From the NCBI GenBank assembly GCA_029880275.1, contig JAOUOQ010000004.1, positions 1 to 27,587 of the forward strand: 27,587 nt of DNA, written 5' to 3'. Below the pieces are notes generated by a model. It saw only the letters and a program-made list of their open reading frames with translations, made no database searches and had not been told where the DNA came from. Each line of letters begins with the position of its first letter. Position 1 is the stretch's first letter. Shown one piece after another: positions 8,765 to 16,599 of this stretch. This DNA is from Candidatus Aminicenantota bacterium (lineage in GTDB: Bacteria; Acidobacteriota; B3-B38; Guanabaribacteriales; B3-B38). The position numbers were made by a program, and so were the translations under genes.

Positions 8765-9829
8765 ATGCTGAGACTAATTAAGAGAGTATCAAAAAAGACT
8801 GGCCTTCCACCGGGGACTCCTGTTCATATAGGGGAGAAAAAGGTTGAAAAAACCAAGATTACCATTATCGACTATGATAAGGCTCAATTTCAGCAGTGCG
8901 AAGCTAAAGAGCTTGAGGAATGTTTTCCTTTCAAAGATACGCCAACGGTAACCTGGATAAACATAGACGGTATTCATGAGGTAGAGGTTATAGAGAGCAT
9001 CGGGAGTCACTTTGACCTGCACCCGCTTCTGCTGGAGGATATTGTAAATACAGGGCAGCGCCCCAAAATTGAAGATTTTGGGAATTATCTCTTTATTGTG
9101 TTAAAAATGCTCTATTATGACAAAGAAGAAAGCGAAATAAAATCTGAGCAGGTCAGTTTAATTCTTGCTTCAAATTTCGTTATTTCTTTTCAGGAGAGTG
9201 AAGGAGATGTTTTTAATCCTGTCAGAGATAGAATCAAAAATGGAAAAGGTCGCATAAGAACAATGGGAGCTGACTACCTCGCCTACTCGTTAATGGATGC
9301 AATTGTGGATAGCTATTTCGTTATTCTTGAACAGCTTGGAGAAGAAATAGAGAATACGGAAGAAGAATTGGTAAAAAATCCTACCTCCGAGACCTTACAG
9401 GCTATTCACATCTTGAAAAGGGAGATGATAGTTTTGCGTAAATCAGTCTGGCCGTTAAGGGAAGTAGTCAGTGTGTTAGAAAGAGCAGAATCTCCCCTGA
9501 TTGAGAAGACCACCTCAATATACCTAAGAGATGTGTACGATCACACCTTTCAGGTGATTGACACCATAGAGACATTCCGAGACATGCTGTCCGGGATGCT
9601 TGATATTTATCTCTCTAGTATCAGCAATAGAATGAATGCGATAATGAAAGTTTTAACTATCATCGCCACCATATTCATCCCCCTGACATTCATAGTGGGT
9701 ATTTATGGGATGAATTTTAGATTTATGCCCGAACTTGAATGGCATTGGGGCTATCCAGTGGTCTTGCTGGGCATGGCAGTTATTGTAAGTCTGATGTTGT
9801 TCTATTTCAGAAAAAAGGATTGGTTATAA
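8765..9829 (+). CDS. corA: CorA family magnesium/cobalt transport protein
   Basis: This is a pentameric inner-membrane Mg2+ channel of the CorA family. The long N-terminal cytoplasmic domain (about 1-290) is acidic and helical. It includes the WINIDGIHE and HPLLLEDIVN segments typical of CorA and the long stalk helix around 200-290. Two C-terminal transmembrane helices follow at about 292-314 and 328-348. The signature YGMNF sits just after the first, with Gly315-Met316-Asn317 forming the pore-mouth motif. The loop after it (MPELEWHWGYP) is also typical. Length (354) is normal for thermophilic-type CorA proteins. A strong GAAGGAGGG ribosome binding site lies upstream of the ATG. The promoter region carries an inverted repeat that may mediate metal-responsive control; that part is inference. 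Confidence 0.94.
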   Translation: MLRLIKRVSKKTGLPPGTPVHIGEKKVEKTKITIIDYDKAQFQQCEAKELEECFPFKDTPTVTWINIDGIHEVEVIESIGSHFDLHPLLLEDIVNTGQRPKIEDFGNYLFIVLKMLYYDKEESEIKSEQVSLILASNFVISFQESEGDVFNPVRDRIKNGKGRIRTMGADYLAYSLMDAIVDSYFVILEQLGEEIENTEEELVKNPTSETLQAIHILKREMIVLRKSVWPLREVVSVLERAESPLIEKTTSIYLRDVYDHTFQVIDTIETFRDMLSGMLDIYLSSISNRMNAIMKVLTIIATIFIPLTFIVGIYGMNFRFMPELEWHWGYPVVLLGMAVIVSLMLFYFRKKDWL

Positions 9830-9879
9830 AAGCTCTCGCTCAGGCGTGAGTCGTATAATCCTGTTCAAAAATTAAAATA

Positions 9880-10956
9880 ATGTATCAGGAAGTATTACTT
9901 AGCATACTGATATTAGCAGCTGGATTAGCTTTACTCGTAAAAGGCTCGGATTTTTTTGTCAAATATGCAGCATCAATAGCAAGGAAATTAGGAGTTTCAG
10001 AATTTGTTATTGGCTTGACATTGGTTGCTGTAGGCACATCAATACCAGAGCTTATCACCTCTATGCTGGCTTCCATAAAGCAGCAAAGTGACATAGCGAT
10101 AGGCAATGTAGTCGGCTCCAATATAGTCAATATAGGATTTATACTGGGCCTCGCAGCAGCCTTAAGGTCAATAAGAACGCGACAGGAAATGCTGAAAAGA
10201 GATGGATATATAATGCTCTTTGCCGCATTGTTATTTTTTGCCTTCAGCTTCAACAGGACAATCTCAAGAACAGAAGCAATAATATTTATCTTCCTGTACT
10301 TTGCGTATGTGATGTTTTTGTTTAGCACTAAACCGAAATTGAAAGGCAAATACAAATTTGCAGATTTCATCAAACACTTTTTTGGATTTAAGTATTTAAT
10401 AGCAGCAAAAAGCGAGAAAGCTTCAAATTTAAACAAAGTAGAGAAGAGGAGAATAACCGTAAGAGAAGAAAGACAAACCAAGCAATTATCCAAAGTAGGT
10501 CTTACTAAGGACCTGGTAATCTTAATTATAAGCGGATTTGCTGTTATCTTTGGTGCCAAATATCTTGTTGATGAAGCCATATTTTTTGCAGATTTTTTCA
10601 ATGTCCCTAAGTCGTTGATAGGTATTAGCCTTGTAGCAGTGGGCACCTCGTTACCGGAGCTAAGCGTATCAGTATCCGCAGCAAGAAAAGGTTATGGTGA
10701 CATAGCTGTTGGCAATATCATTGGCTCAAATATTGCCAACATATTTTTGATCTTAGGAGCTTCAGCATTAATTTTTCCTTTATCCGTTATAAAATCTACT
10801 TTATTGTTATCAACACCCTTCATGATATTTGAGAGTGTTTTGCTTTTAGTCTTTATAAAAAGTCAGTGGGAAATCAGACGCATAGAAGGCATAATATTTA
10901 TCGTTTTATATTCACTATTTATGATATTTATGTTCTTCAGCAACATAGTCTTGTAG
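9880..10956 (+). CDS. CaCA family Na+(K+)/Ca2+ exchanger (YrbG type)
   Basis: This 358-residue integral membrane protein belongs to the Ca2+/cation antiporter superfamily. It has about ten hydrophobic segments arranged as two inverted halves, joined by a basic cytoplasmic loop (about 160-205). Each half carries the alpha-repeat signature. The first is AVGTSIPELITS with Glu57, then GNVVGSNIVN. The second is AVGTSLPELSVS with Glu260, then GNIIGSNIAN. These glutamates coordinate Ca2+ in characterised exchangers. The gene follows corA by 50 bases, which makes a divalent cation transport pair; cotranscription is possible. There is no clear Shine-Dalgarno sequence before the ATG. A TATAAT at 9854-9859 without a matching -35 lies just upstream. 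The coupling ion cannot be assigned from sequence. Confidence 0.9.
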   Translation: MYQEVLLSILILAAGLALLVKGSDFFVKYAASIARKLGVSEFVIGLTLVAVGTSIPELITSMLASIKQQSDIAIGNVVGSNIVNIGFILGLAAALRSIRTRQEMLKRDGYIMLFAALLFFAFSFNRTISRTEAIIFIFLYFAYVMFLFSTKPKLKGKYKFADFIKHFFGFKYLIAAKSEKASNLNKVEKRRITVREERQTKQLSKVGLTKDLVILIISGFAVIFGAKYLVDEAIFFADFFNVPKSLIGISLVAVGTSLPELSVSVSAARKGYGDIAVGNIIGSNIANIFLILGASALIFPLSVIKSTLLLSTPFMIFESVLLLVFIKSQWEIRRIEGIIFIVLYSLFMIFMFFSNIVL

Positions 10957-11228
10957 CGAGCTTTTTTGTAATTCTTATTGCAAATGATACTGTAGCCGAG
11001 AGTGAGAGCGGATTATTCTGTCATTTATTTTGTGGTATGCACCATAGGTATCTCACAGATTGGTTTATTTTAGAAGCAAAAAGGGGGTATTAAAAAGACC
11101 ACTCACTGCTAAGGCAGTATATGCGATTACCGCCTTCTGTTTCCACCCCGATGTTGCTCGCTGTGTCTTTAAAATTAGTAACTACTTCTATATTACAGGA
11201 AACTATCGAAAAAAGGGGGGAATAAATC

Positions 11229-11840
11229 ATGAAGGTGTTAGTCGTTTATTATTCAATGCATGGGCATGTCCATCGTCTGGCAGAGGCGATTGCCGAAGGT
11301 GCCAAGGAAGTTGAAGGTGCAGCGGTAGAGATGCGTCGTGTTCCAGAGACATTGCCCAAAGAGGTGCTCGTAAAAACAGGAGCTCTTGAAGCTCAGAAAG
11401 CGTTTTCTCATGTTCCCATATGTACTGTAGATGAGTTGGCTTCTGCCGATGCGATTATTTTTGGCACACCAACGCGGTTTGGGAATATGTGTGGACAGAT
11501 GCGCCAGTTCTTCGACGCCACTGGCCAGCTATGGGCTAAAGGAGCACTGGTGGGCAAAGTGGGAAGTGTATTTACTGGCTCCGCCACGCAGCATGGAGGG
11601 CAAGAGTCTACCATCCTCAGTTTCCACATTACGCTTCTCCATCATGGGATGGTCATTGTGGGTTTGCCCTATAGCTTTCAAGGTCAAATGCGCATCGACG
11701 AGATTACCGGAGGGTCTCCCTATGGGGCAGCGACCATTGCGGGTCCCAGGGGGGAGCGTATGCCCAGCGAAAATGAGTTGGAAGCAGCTCGGTTTCAGGG
11801 AAAACATGTCGCCATGATAGCTTCCAAGCTTACTCAATAG
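11229..11840 (+). CDS. wrbA: WrbA-like FMN-dependent NAD(P)H:quinone oxidoreductase
   Basis: This is a flavodoxin-fold cytosolic protein of the WrbA (type IV quinone oxidoreductase) family. It reduces quinones by two electrons using NAD(P)H and FMN. The FMN phosphate loop is seen at residues 7-14 (YYSMHGHV). GTPTRFGNMCGQ begins at Gly79, and GSATQHGGQE begins at Gly117; all are WrbA landmarks. ITGGSPYGA near 158 and the C-terminal helix complete the fold. Length (203) matches the family. The ATG has a purine-rich AAGGGGGG ribosome binding site about ten bases upstream. It stands alone between two intergenic stretches. The 272 bases before it (10957-11228) show no other feature I can support. 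Such proteins are common in anaerobes for oxidative stress handling, but the physiological substrate here is unknown. Confidence 0.92.
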   Translation: MKVLVVYYSMHGHVHRLAEAIAEGAKEVEGAAVEMRRVPETLPKEVLVKTGALEAQKAFSHVPICTVDELASADAIIFGTPTRFGNMCGQMRQFFDATGQLWAKGALVGKVGSVFTGSATQHGGQESTILSFHITLLHHGMVIVGLPYSFQGQMRIDEITGGSPYGAATIAGPRGERMPSENELEAARFQGKHVAMIASKLTQ

Positions 11841-11895
11841 ATTAACCATGAATCACCTTTTGCCAGCTTTTAATGATAGAATTTATCAGGTCATA

Positions 11896-11963
11896 CCCTC
11901 TTTTCGCAGTTGCAACTGATTAGACTGCCTATTCCTTACAACACCATTCTAAGAGGGCTTTTT
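11896..11963 (+). promoter_or_regulatory. Leader inverted repeat with T-run before the DUF1848 gene
   Basis: CCCTCTT at 11896-11902 is complementary to AAGAGGG at 11951-11957, followed by CTTTTT at 11958-11963. The 48-base loop contains the perfect palindrome CAGTTGCAACTG (11907-11918). It could be a terminator for wrbA. It could also be a structure that masks the only purine-rich stretch ahead of the DUF1848 start at 11972. The long loop makes both weak. Confidence 0.25.
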
Positions 11964-11971
11964 CAGACAGA

Positions 11972-12817
11972 ATGAAGCAGATTATATCCTGTTCCCGACG
12001 GACCGATGTGCCCGCCTTTTATCTTCCCTGGCTGATAAAGTGCCTAAAAAGGGGCTATGCCGATGTCTTCAACTGGCATAACAATCGGTGGCATAGGGTC
12101 AGCCTGAGGCCCGATGATGTCCACACCATTGTCCTGTGGTCAAAGAATTTCCGTCCTTTCTTAACCCACCGGGAATATTTTAAGCACTATCACCTCTTTT
12201 TTAACTTCACCTTCAATATCTGTCCTCAGCTGGAGCCAAAGCTCCCATCTCTCAAAGAAAGATTGGCTCAAATGAGAGAGCTTACCGCCATTTATGGAGT
12301 AGACAGGGTGCAGTGGCGATTTGACCCTGTTGTCTTATGGGAAGGAGGTAGGAAGAGCAATCTCGATGGATTTGAGCCTCTGGCAGAGATAGTCTCCCTA
12401 CTAGGGGTGAGCAAGTGCTACTTCTCCTTTGCCACCTGGTACCCCAAAGTAAGTGCCCGCTTGCAGCGGTCTGGTTTCCCGCTGTACCAGCCTCCCCTTG
12501 AGCAGCGACGTGAGATCGCAGGAAACCTGGCTGACATTGCCCGAAACTATAGCATCACCCTTTTTGCCTGCTGCAGCGATGAGCTGGTGGGAGTCAACGG
12601 CATACAAAAAGCCTGCTGTATAGACGGAAGGATTCTCTTATCCTTGGCTAAAGAGCCCTGCACTCTGAAAAAGGACGACGGGCAGCGACCTGATTGCGGC
12701 TGCAGCAAAAGCAGGGACATTGGGAGCTATAAGCACATGCCCTGCTACCATGCTTGTCTCTACTGCTATGCTAACCCAGCTCACCCTAAGCTAAAATTCA
12801 AATTTAAAAAACGCTAA
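11972..12817 (+). CDS. DUF1848 family protein with C-terminal radical-SAM-like cysteine cluster
   Basis: This 281-residue protein belongs to DUF1848, a family of unknown function. Its landmarks are visible: the opening IISCSRRTDVPAFY segment, VLWSKNF, VQWRFDPVVLW and FSFATWYPK. Near the C-terminus is CYHACLYC, a CX3CX2C motif at Cys258, Cys262 and Cys265. That is the spacing used by radical SAM enzymes for their 4Fe-4S cluster, which they normally carry near the N-terminus. Cys242 and Cys244 lie close by, and further cysteines at about 192-212 could be involved in metal binding. The family description notes this resemblance; an actual cluster or SAM reaction is inference. The start has no good ribosome binding site. 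A decayed copy of its N-terminus lies 3.4 kb downstream at 15340-15417. Confidence 0.88.
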   Translation: MKQIISCSRRTDVPAFYLPWLIKCLKRGYADVFNWHNNRWHRVSLRPDDVHTIVLWSKNFRPFLTHREYFKHYHLFFNFTFNICPQLEPKLPSLKERLAQMRELTAIYGVDRVQWRFDPVVLWEGGRKSNLDGFEPLAEIVSLLGVSKCYFSFATWYPKVSARLQRSGFPLYQPPLEQRREIAGNLADIARNYSITLFACCSDELVGVNGIQKACCIDGRILLSLAKEPCTLKKDDGQRPDCGCSKSRDIGSYKHMPCYHACLYCYANPAHPKLKFKFKKR

Positions 12818-13037
12818 GATAAAATATATCCTCTATTCAAGATAAAAATTCTTATCAACGCCTCAATTTGGAATAAAAACTGAAAATAACGGATAATAGT
12901 AATTCCATAAGTCAAACTCAAGCAGCAAATAATTTAATATGAATCATAAGAGTTCGACGAACCTTTTTCTCTTACAATTCGTCTATATAAGCAAAAGGGG
13001 AATATCAGCCTGAGGTAATATATAAGGAGAAGAGAAA

Positions 13038-15299
13038 ATGCCTAAATATTCATCAATCAATATTATCCTCTTAGCGGTGGTAGTACTATTTTTCACTACT
13101 CTGCTCAGTGAAGCGCTGGTAATCAGGAACTTCTCTCAGGAAATTGCCGTGGCTACAGAAATATCAGAGACACTGGCCATAACCGATTTTGATGTATCCC
13201 TTAGTTCCGATTTTGATAACAACACACTTAGCCTGCGAGTTATATGTGTGCTTCTCAATAAGGGACCTAAAGCAATTGAGCAAGCGGACTTTGATATTTT
13301 TGCCAGGGAAAAGTTCTACGGGGTAAAGGTAAATATTGCCAGTATAAGCCAGCTCATCAGCGGGAAGTCAATTGCGCAACAGTTCTCTCACAGCTGTGTG
13401 CCTGAGCCGGAAGACCCCTCTCTGCAGGGAAGCATGGAATTTCCCAAAATCACTCGGGTCACATTGTCTCCCGGATTGGAAGAAGGGCAAGAGAGCATAT
13501 TGCAGTTTGAATATAGCTTCACCGAAATTGACCCCCATAGGAGAGATTTGCCGTATCGCATCCTGGCTGCTCTCCCTGATGGCTCAAAAGAGGTATGTCT
13601 TCTTTCCGATTTCAGCTGGATACCGCGAGTCTCTGGGGATTTTGAGAAACTGACGGAGTTGTACAGGGGCAATTTTTTCCCAAGGTACACAAAACCTACC
13701 TGGAAAATCTCTATCACTATTCCGTCAAGTTATGAAGCCATGGTCATGGATGGAAGATTGGAGAAGACCGAACAAGCGGGAAAGGAAAAGGTCTCTCAAT
13801 GGGCATATTGCACTCCGGGGCTTCCTCAAGTATTTATAGGGTATTCAGATAAAGTTGAGGTTAAAGGTGAGGGGGCATCCGTGGTGTTCCTTCTACCCAA
13901 AGGAGCCTATCAGCAGAATGTGGTGGAAGCAATAGGGAATTTCATGGTCCGCGCTTATAACTTTTACAGCAATTTATTTGGTTCTCTCAACGGGAACGAG
14001 ATGCATATCGCCGCAAGTTCAGCCGATATAGGCGGACATGGAGCTTTTCTTGGAATGACTCTGGATGCATCCGTATTTCAACAGCAAATGGATGAGAGTG
14101 AATTATCACCCTCCAGATTCTTTTACGAAACCGGTGCCCATGAATTGGCTCATTCATGGTGGGGAAATTCAATATCTTCCTATGGTCGCGGCACGAAATT
14201 CCTGCGAGAATCGCTGTGTAACTTCTCTACCGGGCATTTAGCCCGAGAGGTCTTCGGCATAAATAGATATGCAGAGTATATAGCGCTTCTGTTCATGAGA
14301 GGAAGTGCACAAAATCGGCTATTTAATCCCGACAGCGATAGTGAAGGGTTAGCCTACCAAAAAGGTCCTTTCGTTCTGGATATACTCCGAGAGGAGATGG
14401 GTGATGATGTATTCTTTAAATGCCTTAAGAGTTTTGCAACCAAGTTTAAAGATTCTCACGCCACCTTCTCCGACTTCGTCTCTGTCTGCAATGAAGTATC
14501 TCAAAGGGATTGGATGCCCTTCTTCTTTCAATGGTGTTACCAGGAAGGCTACCCCATCTATCGTGTGGTGAGCTTTGCATCAAGCTCCAGTAAAGATGGT
14601 TGGGAGACATCGGTCACCATTCGCAACGATGGCAAGGGGATTGTCCGCTGTCCGCTGGAGCTTAGAATGGGAAGCGAAGCGCAGGAGGAAATCTTTCGAG
14701 TGCCTGAGGGCGAGGAGGTTACCTTTACCTATCGAACACCTGCTAAAGTTGATGAAGTTCTCATTGATCCCAACCACACCGCTTATCAGGGAGACGAGAA
14801 GGAAGCTCGCCTGAAAATCCTTGCCGTCAAGGAATCCACCTGGGAGTGGATGAACTATTGGCAAGGGGTTGTTTACGGAGAGATTGGAGAAAACGAGAAA
14901 GCTGTGGAACGGATTTCGCGCGCTATTATTAGCCACACACGAGCTTTTGGAGCTGACAAAGCCCATCCCGCCTTTTATTTTTCTCGGGGTATAGTATATC
15001 TGCATATGGGTGAACAGCAAAAAGCTAACGAAGACCTAATTGCCTTTATCGATAGATTATTGGAAATGGCATCAGAGAATCCGGATGTTATTATTGGAAC
15101 TTTAGCCTATGCGGAGTTACTCTCTGGCAGTATGCAGGAGAGACAAAATCAACTGAACGAGATTCTGAAATGTATAACAGGAGAGAATATTCCCTTTGAT
15201 GCTAAGCTCAATGGATGGCGAAAATGGTGGCAGGCTAATAGAGCAAAATTTCAGGCGAGCCCCAGCGCCTCCGCGCTTAGCCCCGGGGGTATAAAATAA
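13038..15299 (+). CDS. Exported or membrane-anchored M1-like zinc metallopeptidase with C-terminal TPR-like region
   Basis: This 753-residue protein is a predicted gluzincin peptidase. Residues 9-27 form a hydrophobic signal peptide or anchor. Residues 30-300 are beta-rich, like the N-terminal domain of M1 aminopeptidases. The zinc site is complete: HELAH at 368-372, then 18 residues and Glu391, the exact HEXXH-X18-E arrangement of family M1. The canonical substrate-binding GAMEN motif is missing; its place is taken by GGHGAFLGMT around 331-340. After the catalytic domain comes a beta segment (about 510-590). Helical repeats resembling TPRs follow at about 595-680 (YWQGVVYGEIGE..., YFSRGIVYLHMGE...). 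A strong AAGGAG ribosome binding site (13024-13029) precedes the ATG. The peptidase fold is secure; aminopeptidase activity and substrate are uncertain. Confidence 0.85.
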   Translation: MPKYSSINIILLAVVVLFFTTLLSEALVIRNFSQEIAVATEISETLAITDFDVSLSSDFDNNTLSLRVICVLLNKGPKAIEQADFDIFAREKFYGVKVNIASISQLISGKSIAQQFSHSCVPEPEDPSLQGSMEFPKITRVTLSPGLEEGQESILQFEYSFTEIDPHRRDLPYRILAALPDGSKEVCLLSDFSWIPRVSGDFEKLTELYRGNFFPRYTKPTWKISITIPSSYEAMVMDGRLEKTEQAGKEKVSQWAYCTPGLPQVFIGYSDKVEVKGEGASVVFLLPKGAYQQNVVEAIGNFMVRAYNFYSNLFGSLNGNEMHIAASSADIGGHGAFLGMTLDASVFQQQMDESELSPSRFFYETGAHELAHSWWGNSISSYGRGTKFLRESLCNFSTGHLAREVFGINRYAEYIALLFMRGSAQNRLFNPDSDSEGLAYQKGPFVLDILREEMGDDVFFKCLKSFATKFKDSHATFSDFVSVCNEVSQRDWMPFFFQWCYQEGYPIYRVVSFASSSSKDGWETSVTIRNDGKGIVRCPLELRMGSEAQEEIFRVPEGEEVTFTYRTPAKVDEVLIDPNHTAYQGDEKEARLKILAVKESTWEWMNYWQGVVYGEIGENEKAVERISRAIISHTRAFGADKAHPAFYFSRGIVYLHMGEQQKANEDLIAFIDRLLEMASENPDVIIGTLAYAELLSGSMQERQNQLNEILKCITGENIPFDAKLNGWRKWWQANRAKFQASPSASALSPGGIK

Positions 15300-15339
15300 A
15301 TCCTTTCGGAGTGTGATTATAAGAAAAGCTCTCAGCATT

Positions 15340-15417
15340 GATAAACAAGTTATTTCATATTCCCGGTGGACCGATTTCCCCTCCCTCTATCTTCTAAAGC
15401 CTATTAAGACCACCTAA
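15340..15417 (+). pseudogene. Remnant of a second DUF1848 gene (N-terminal fragment)
   Basis: In one frame this stretch reads KQVISYSRWTDFPSLYLL followed by KPIKTT and a stop codon at 15415-15417. It aligns without gaps to the start of the intact DUF1848 protein (KQIISCSRRTDVPAFYLP...), with about 13 of 23 residues identical. The nucleotide match is also clear, including the stretch around ACCGATxTxCCC. There is no ATG; the frame opens only from a GTG at 15313. Nothing of the remaining 250 residues is left before the NUDIX gene. It is most simply the rest of a duplicated or rearranged DUF1848 gene. Confidence 0.6.
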
Positions 15418-15435
15418 ATGGGCCTTTTTTAGGTG
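15411..15435. repeat. Perfect 8-bp inverted repeat between convergent genes
   Basis: CACCTAAA at 15411-15418 and TTTAGGTG at 15428-15435 form a perfect hairpin arm with a nine-base loop. It overlaps the end of the DUF1848 remnant and lies between the convergent M1-like and NUDIX genes. No T-run follows the stem on either strand, so it is at best a weak bidirectional terminator. Confidence 0.35.
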
Positions 15436-15455
15436 CAAGAATAGACTGGTGAAAT

Positions 15456-15902
15456 TTAATATCTCTCTGAGAAATAATCATCAAGAATCTGGCGGTGGTC
15501 AAAAGCTATCGGGGAGGGAAGATTTTCTCTGGTGAATACTCCAATCCCTTTGGCATCATCGGCTGCCCGGGGTATCCCCTTCCCTGTGGCTATAAAGACG
15601 GTGGTAACGGTATGACCCCGAGGGTCACGCGTTGGGTCGGAGTAGGTATGAAATTGCCGGGTGAGGGTAACATCGAGAGAGGTCTCTTCCCTGGCTTCCC
15701 GCAGAGCACACTCCTCGGCAGTCTCGCCGTATTCATGAAACCCCCCGGGTATCGCCCAGCCATAAGGATAATTTCTGCGCTCAATTAAGATAATCCCACC
15801 ATCTTCGTGCTCTATTATTATGTCAACCGTGGGAACAGGATTTTGCCTCTTTTTTGCCATAACAGCGCCGCATTCAGGGCATTTAAGCTCTTCCGCTTTC
15901 AT
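15456..15902 (-). CDS. NUDIX hydrolase with N-terminal CPECG motif
   Basis: This 148-residue cytosolic hydrolase should cleave a nucleoside diphosphate linked to another moiety. The Nudix box runs from Gly54 to Leu76: GX5E (Gly54-Glu60), then REAREE at 68-73. It deviates only in Ser75, where the consensus has glycine. The catalytic glutamates are present. The N-terminus carries a single CPECG knuckle (Cys8, Cys11), as in ADP-ribose pyrophosphatase-like Nudix proteins with a short zinc-ribbon remnant; no second pair of cysteines is visible. The PGGFHEYGE and DPRGHTVTTVF segments are typical of the ADP-ribose pyrophosphatase group, but the substrate is not certain. The ATG at 15902 is preceded by a GGGG stretch about nine bases away. 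The cupin gene upstream on the same strand is 62 bases away. Confidence 0.88.
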   Translation of the reverse strand: MKAEELKCPECGAVMAKKRQNPVPTVDIIIEHEDGGIILIERRNYPYGWAIPGGFHEYGETAEECALREAREETSLDVTLTRQFHTYSDPTRDPRGHTVTTVFIATGKGIPRAADDAKGIGVFTRENLPSPIAFDHRQILDDYFSERY

Positions 15903-15964
15903 TTATAATATCCCCGCTTTTGTAAGTCGCACTAATCCCTCTCCAGGGGCAGGTAGGAAGGAAA

Positions 15965-16306
15965 TTATTTCTTGATCGGTATCAGACACAGGAACTCCAA
16001 TTTATCCTGCCCGGTATTGCGAAATTGATGCTCCTCATTGGGAAGGATGAAAGCCACATCCCCCGGAACCAAAGGGGTTTTCTCACCCTCACAGGTGAGA
16101 ATCCCTTTTCCCTTGAGGATAAAAACCTCATGCTCATGGGGATGCTGATGCAAAGGAGAATGTCCTCCAGGGGATATCTCTACCACTCGCATGGCGAAGT
16201 TCTCCGCCCCATCCTTCTGGCTGATGACCCACCTCATTTTTACTCCGCTAGCTGTAGGGTCTTCTATGCTCTCCGCAGTTACCTCCCAATAGGGCACTAT
16301 TTTCAT
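15965..16306 (-). CDS. Small single-domain cupin protein
   Basis: This 113-residue protein folds as one cupin barrel. Motif 1 is intact: Gly47, five residues, then His53, His55 and Glu60, with two extra histidines at 57 and 59. Motif 2 includes PGDVAFILP and His93, with Asn97 closing it. The 2-His-Glu-His set would bind a metal ion. Such proteins may be dioxygenases, isomerases or sensor proteins, and nothing here decides between them. A very strong GAGGAGGGAG ribosome binding site lies directly upstream of the ATG. The gene lies 70 bases downstream of tRNA-Ala on the same strand and could share its transcript. Confidence 0.85.
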   Translation of the reverse strand: MKIVPYWEVTAESIEDPTASGVKMRWVISQKDGAENFAMRVVEISPGGHSPLHQHPHEHEVFILKGKGILTCEGEKTPLVPGDVAFILPNEEHQFRNTGQDKLEFLCLIPIKK

Positions 16307-16376
16307 ATCTCCCTCCTCTATAATCTTCAGGAAAAATACCCGCCATAGCCTCTTAAACCTGTATAAAAAACAAAAT

Positions 16377-16452
16377 TGGTGGACGGTACCGGACTTGAAC
16401 CGGCGACCTCTGCCGTGCGAAGGCAGCGCTCTCCCAACTGAGCTAACCGCCC
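16377..16452 (-). tRNA. tRNA-Ala (anticodon CGC)
   Basis: The minus strand folds into a complete 76-base cloverleaf. The acceptor stem GGGCGGT pairs with ACCGTCC and includes the G3-U70 wobble pair that identifies alanine tRNA. The D arm is GCTC/GAGC. The anticodon stem CTGCC/GGCAG encloses the loop TTCGCAC, giving anticodon CGC (codon GCG). The T arm has the standard TTCAAGT loop. The discriminator A and CCA are encoded in the DNA. A T-rich run (TTTTGTTTTTT) follows the 3' end and may terminate transcription. Confidence 0.96.
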
Positions 16453-16477
16453 ACCTTTTCTGGAAAGCTCATCTTAA

Positions 16478-16506
16478 TTTTTAATATCTTTTGCTACTTT
16501 TGTCAA
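16478..16506 (-). promoter_or_regulatory. Promoter of tRNA-Ala
   Basis: On the minus strand a perfect TTGACA (16501-16506) is followed after 17 bases by TAAAAA (16478-16483, 4/6 match). The predicted start near 16471 is about 19 bases before the tRNA 5' end. Confidence 0.5.
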
Positions 16507-16599
16507 GATATTATCGGGTCACACCTTAACAGGTTACGAAATTGAGCTTCTTAGCAAAAATGGGCTCTGGAATTGGCTCTGGAAAAAGGATGAAAAGGG

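Noticed and set aside
9885..10646. Long open frame (253 codons) on the minus strand
   Set aside because: It lies opposite the exchanger gene, whose alpha-repeats are unmistakable; the antisense frame has no recognisable protein features.
11060..11314. Open frame of 84 codons before wrbA
   Set aside because: It overlaps the start of wrbA in another frame, has no ribosome binding site and resembles no protein I know.
12952..12968. GTTCGACGAAC followed by CTTTTT as a terminator
   Set aside because: The stem is only four pairs with a three-base loop, too weak to support a call.
16563..16584. Ten-base direct repeat GGCTCTGGAA in tandem
   Set aside because: Two copies only, just downstream of the cobO-like gene, with no sign of a target-site duplication or array.
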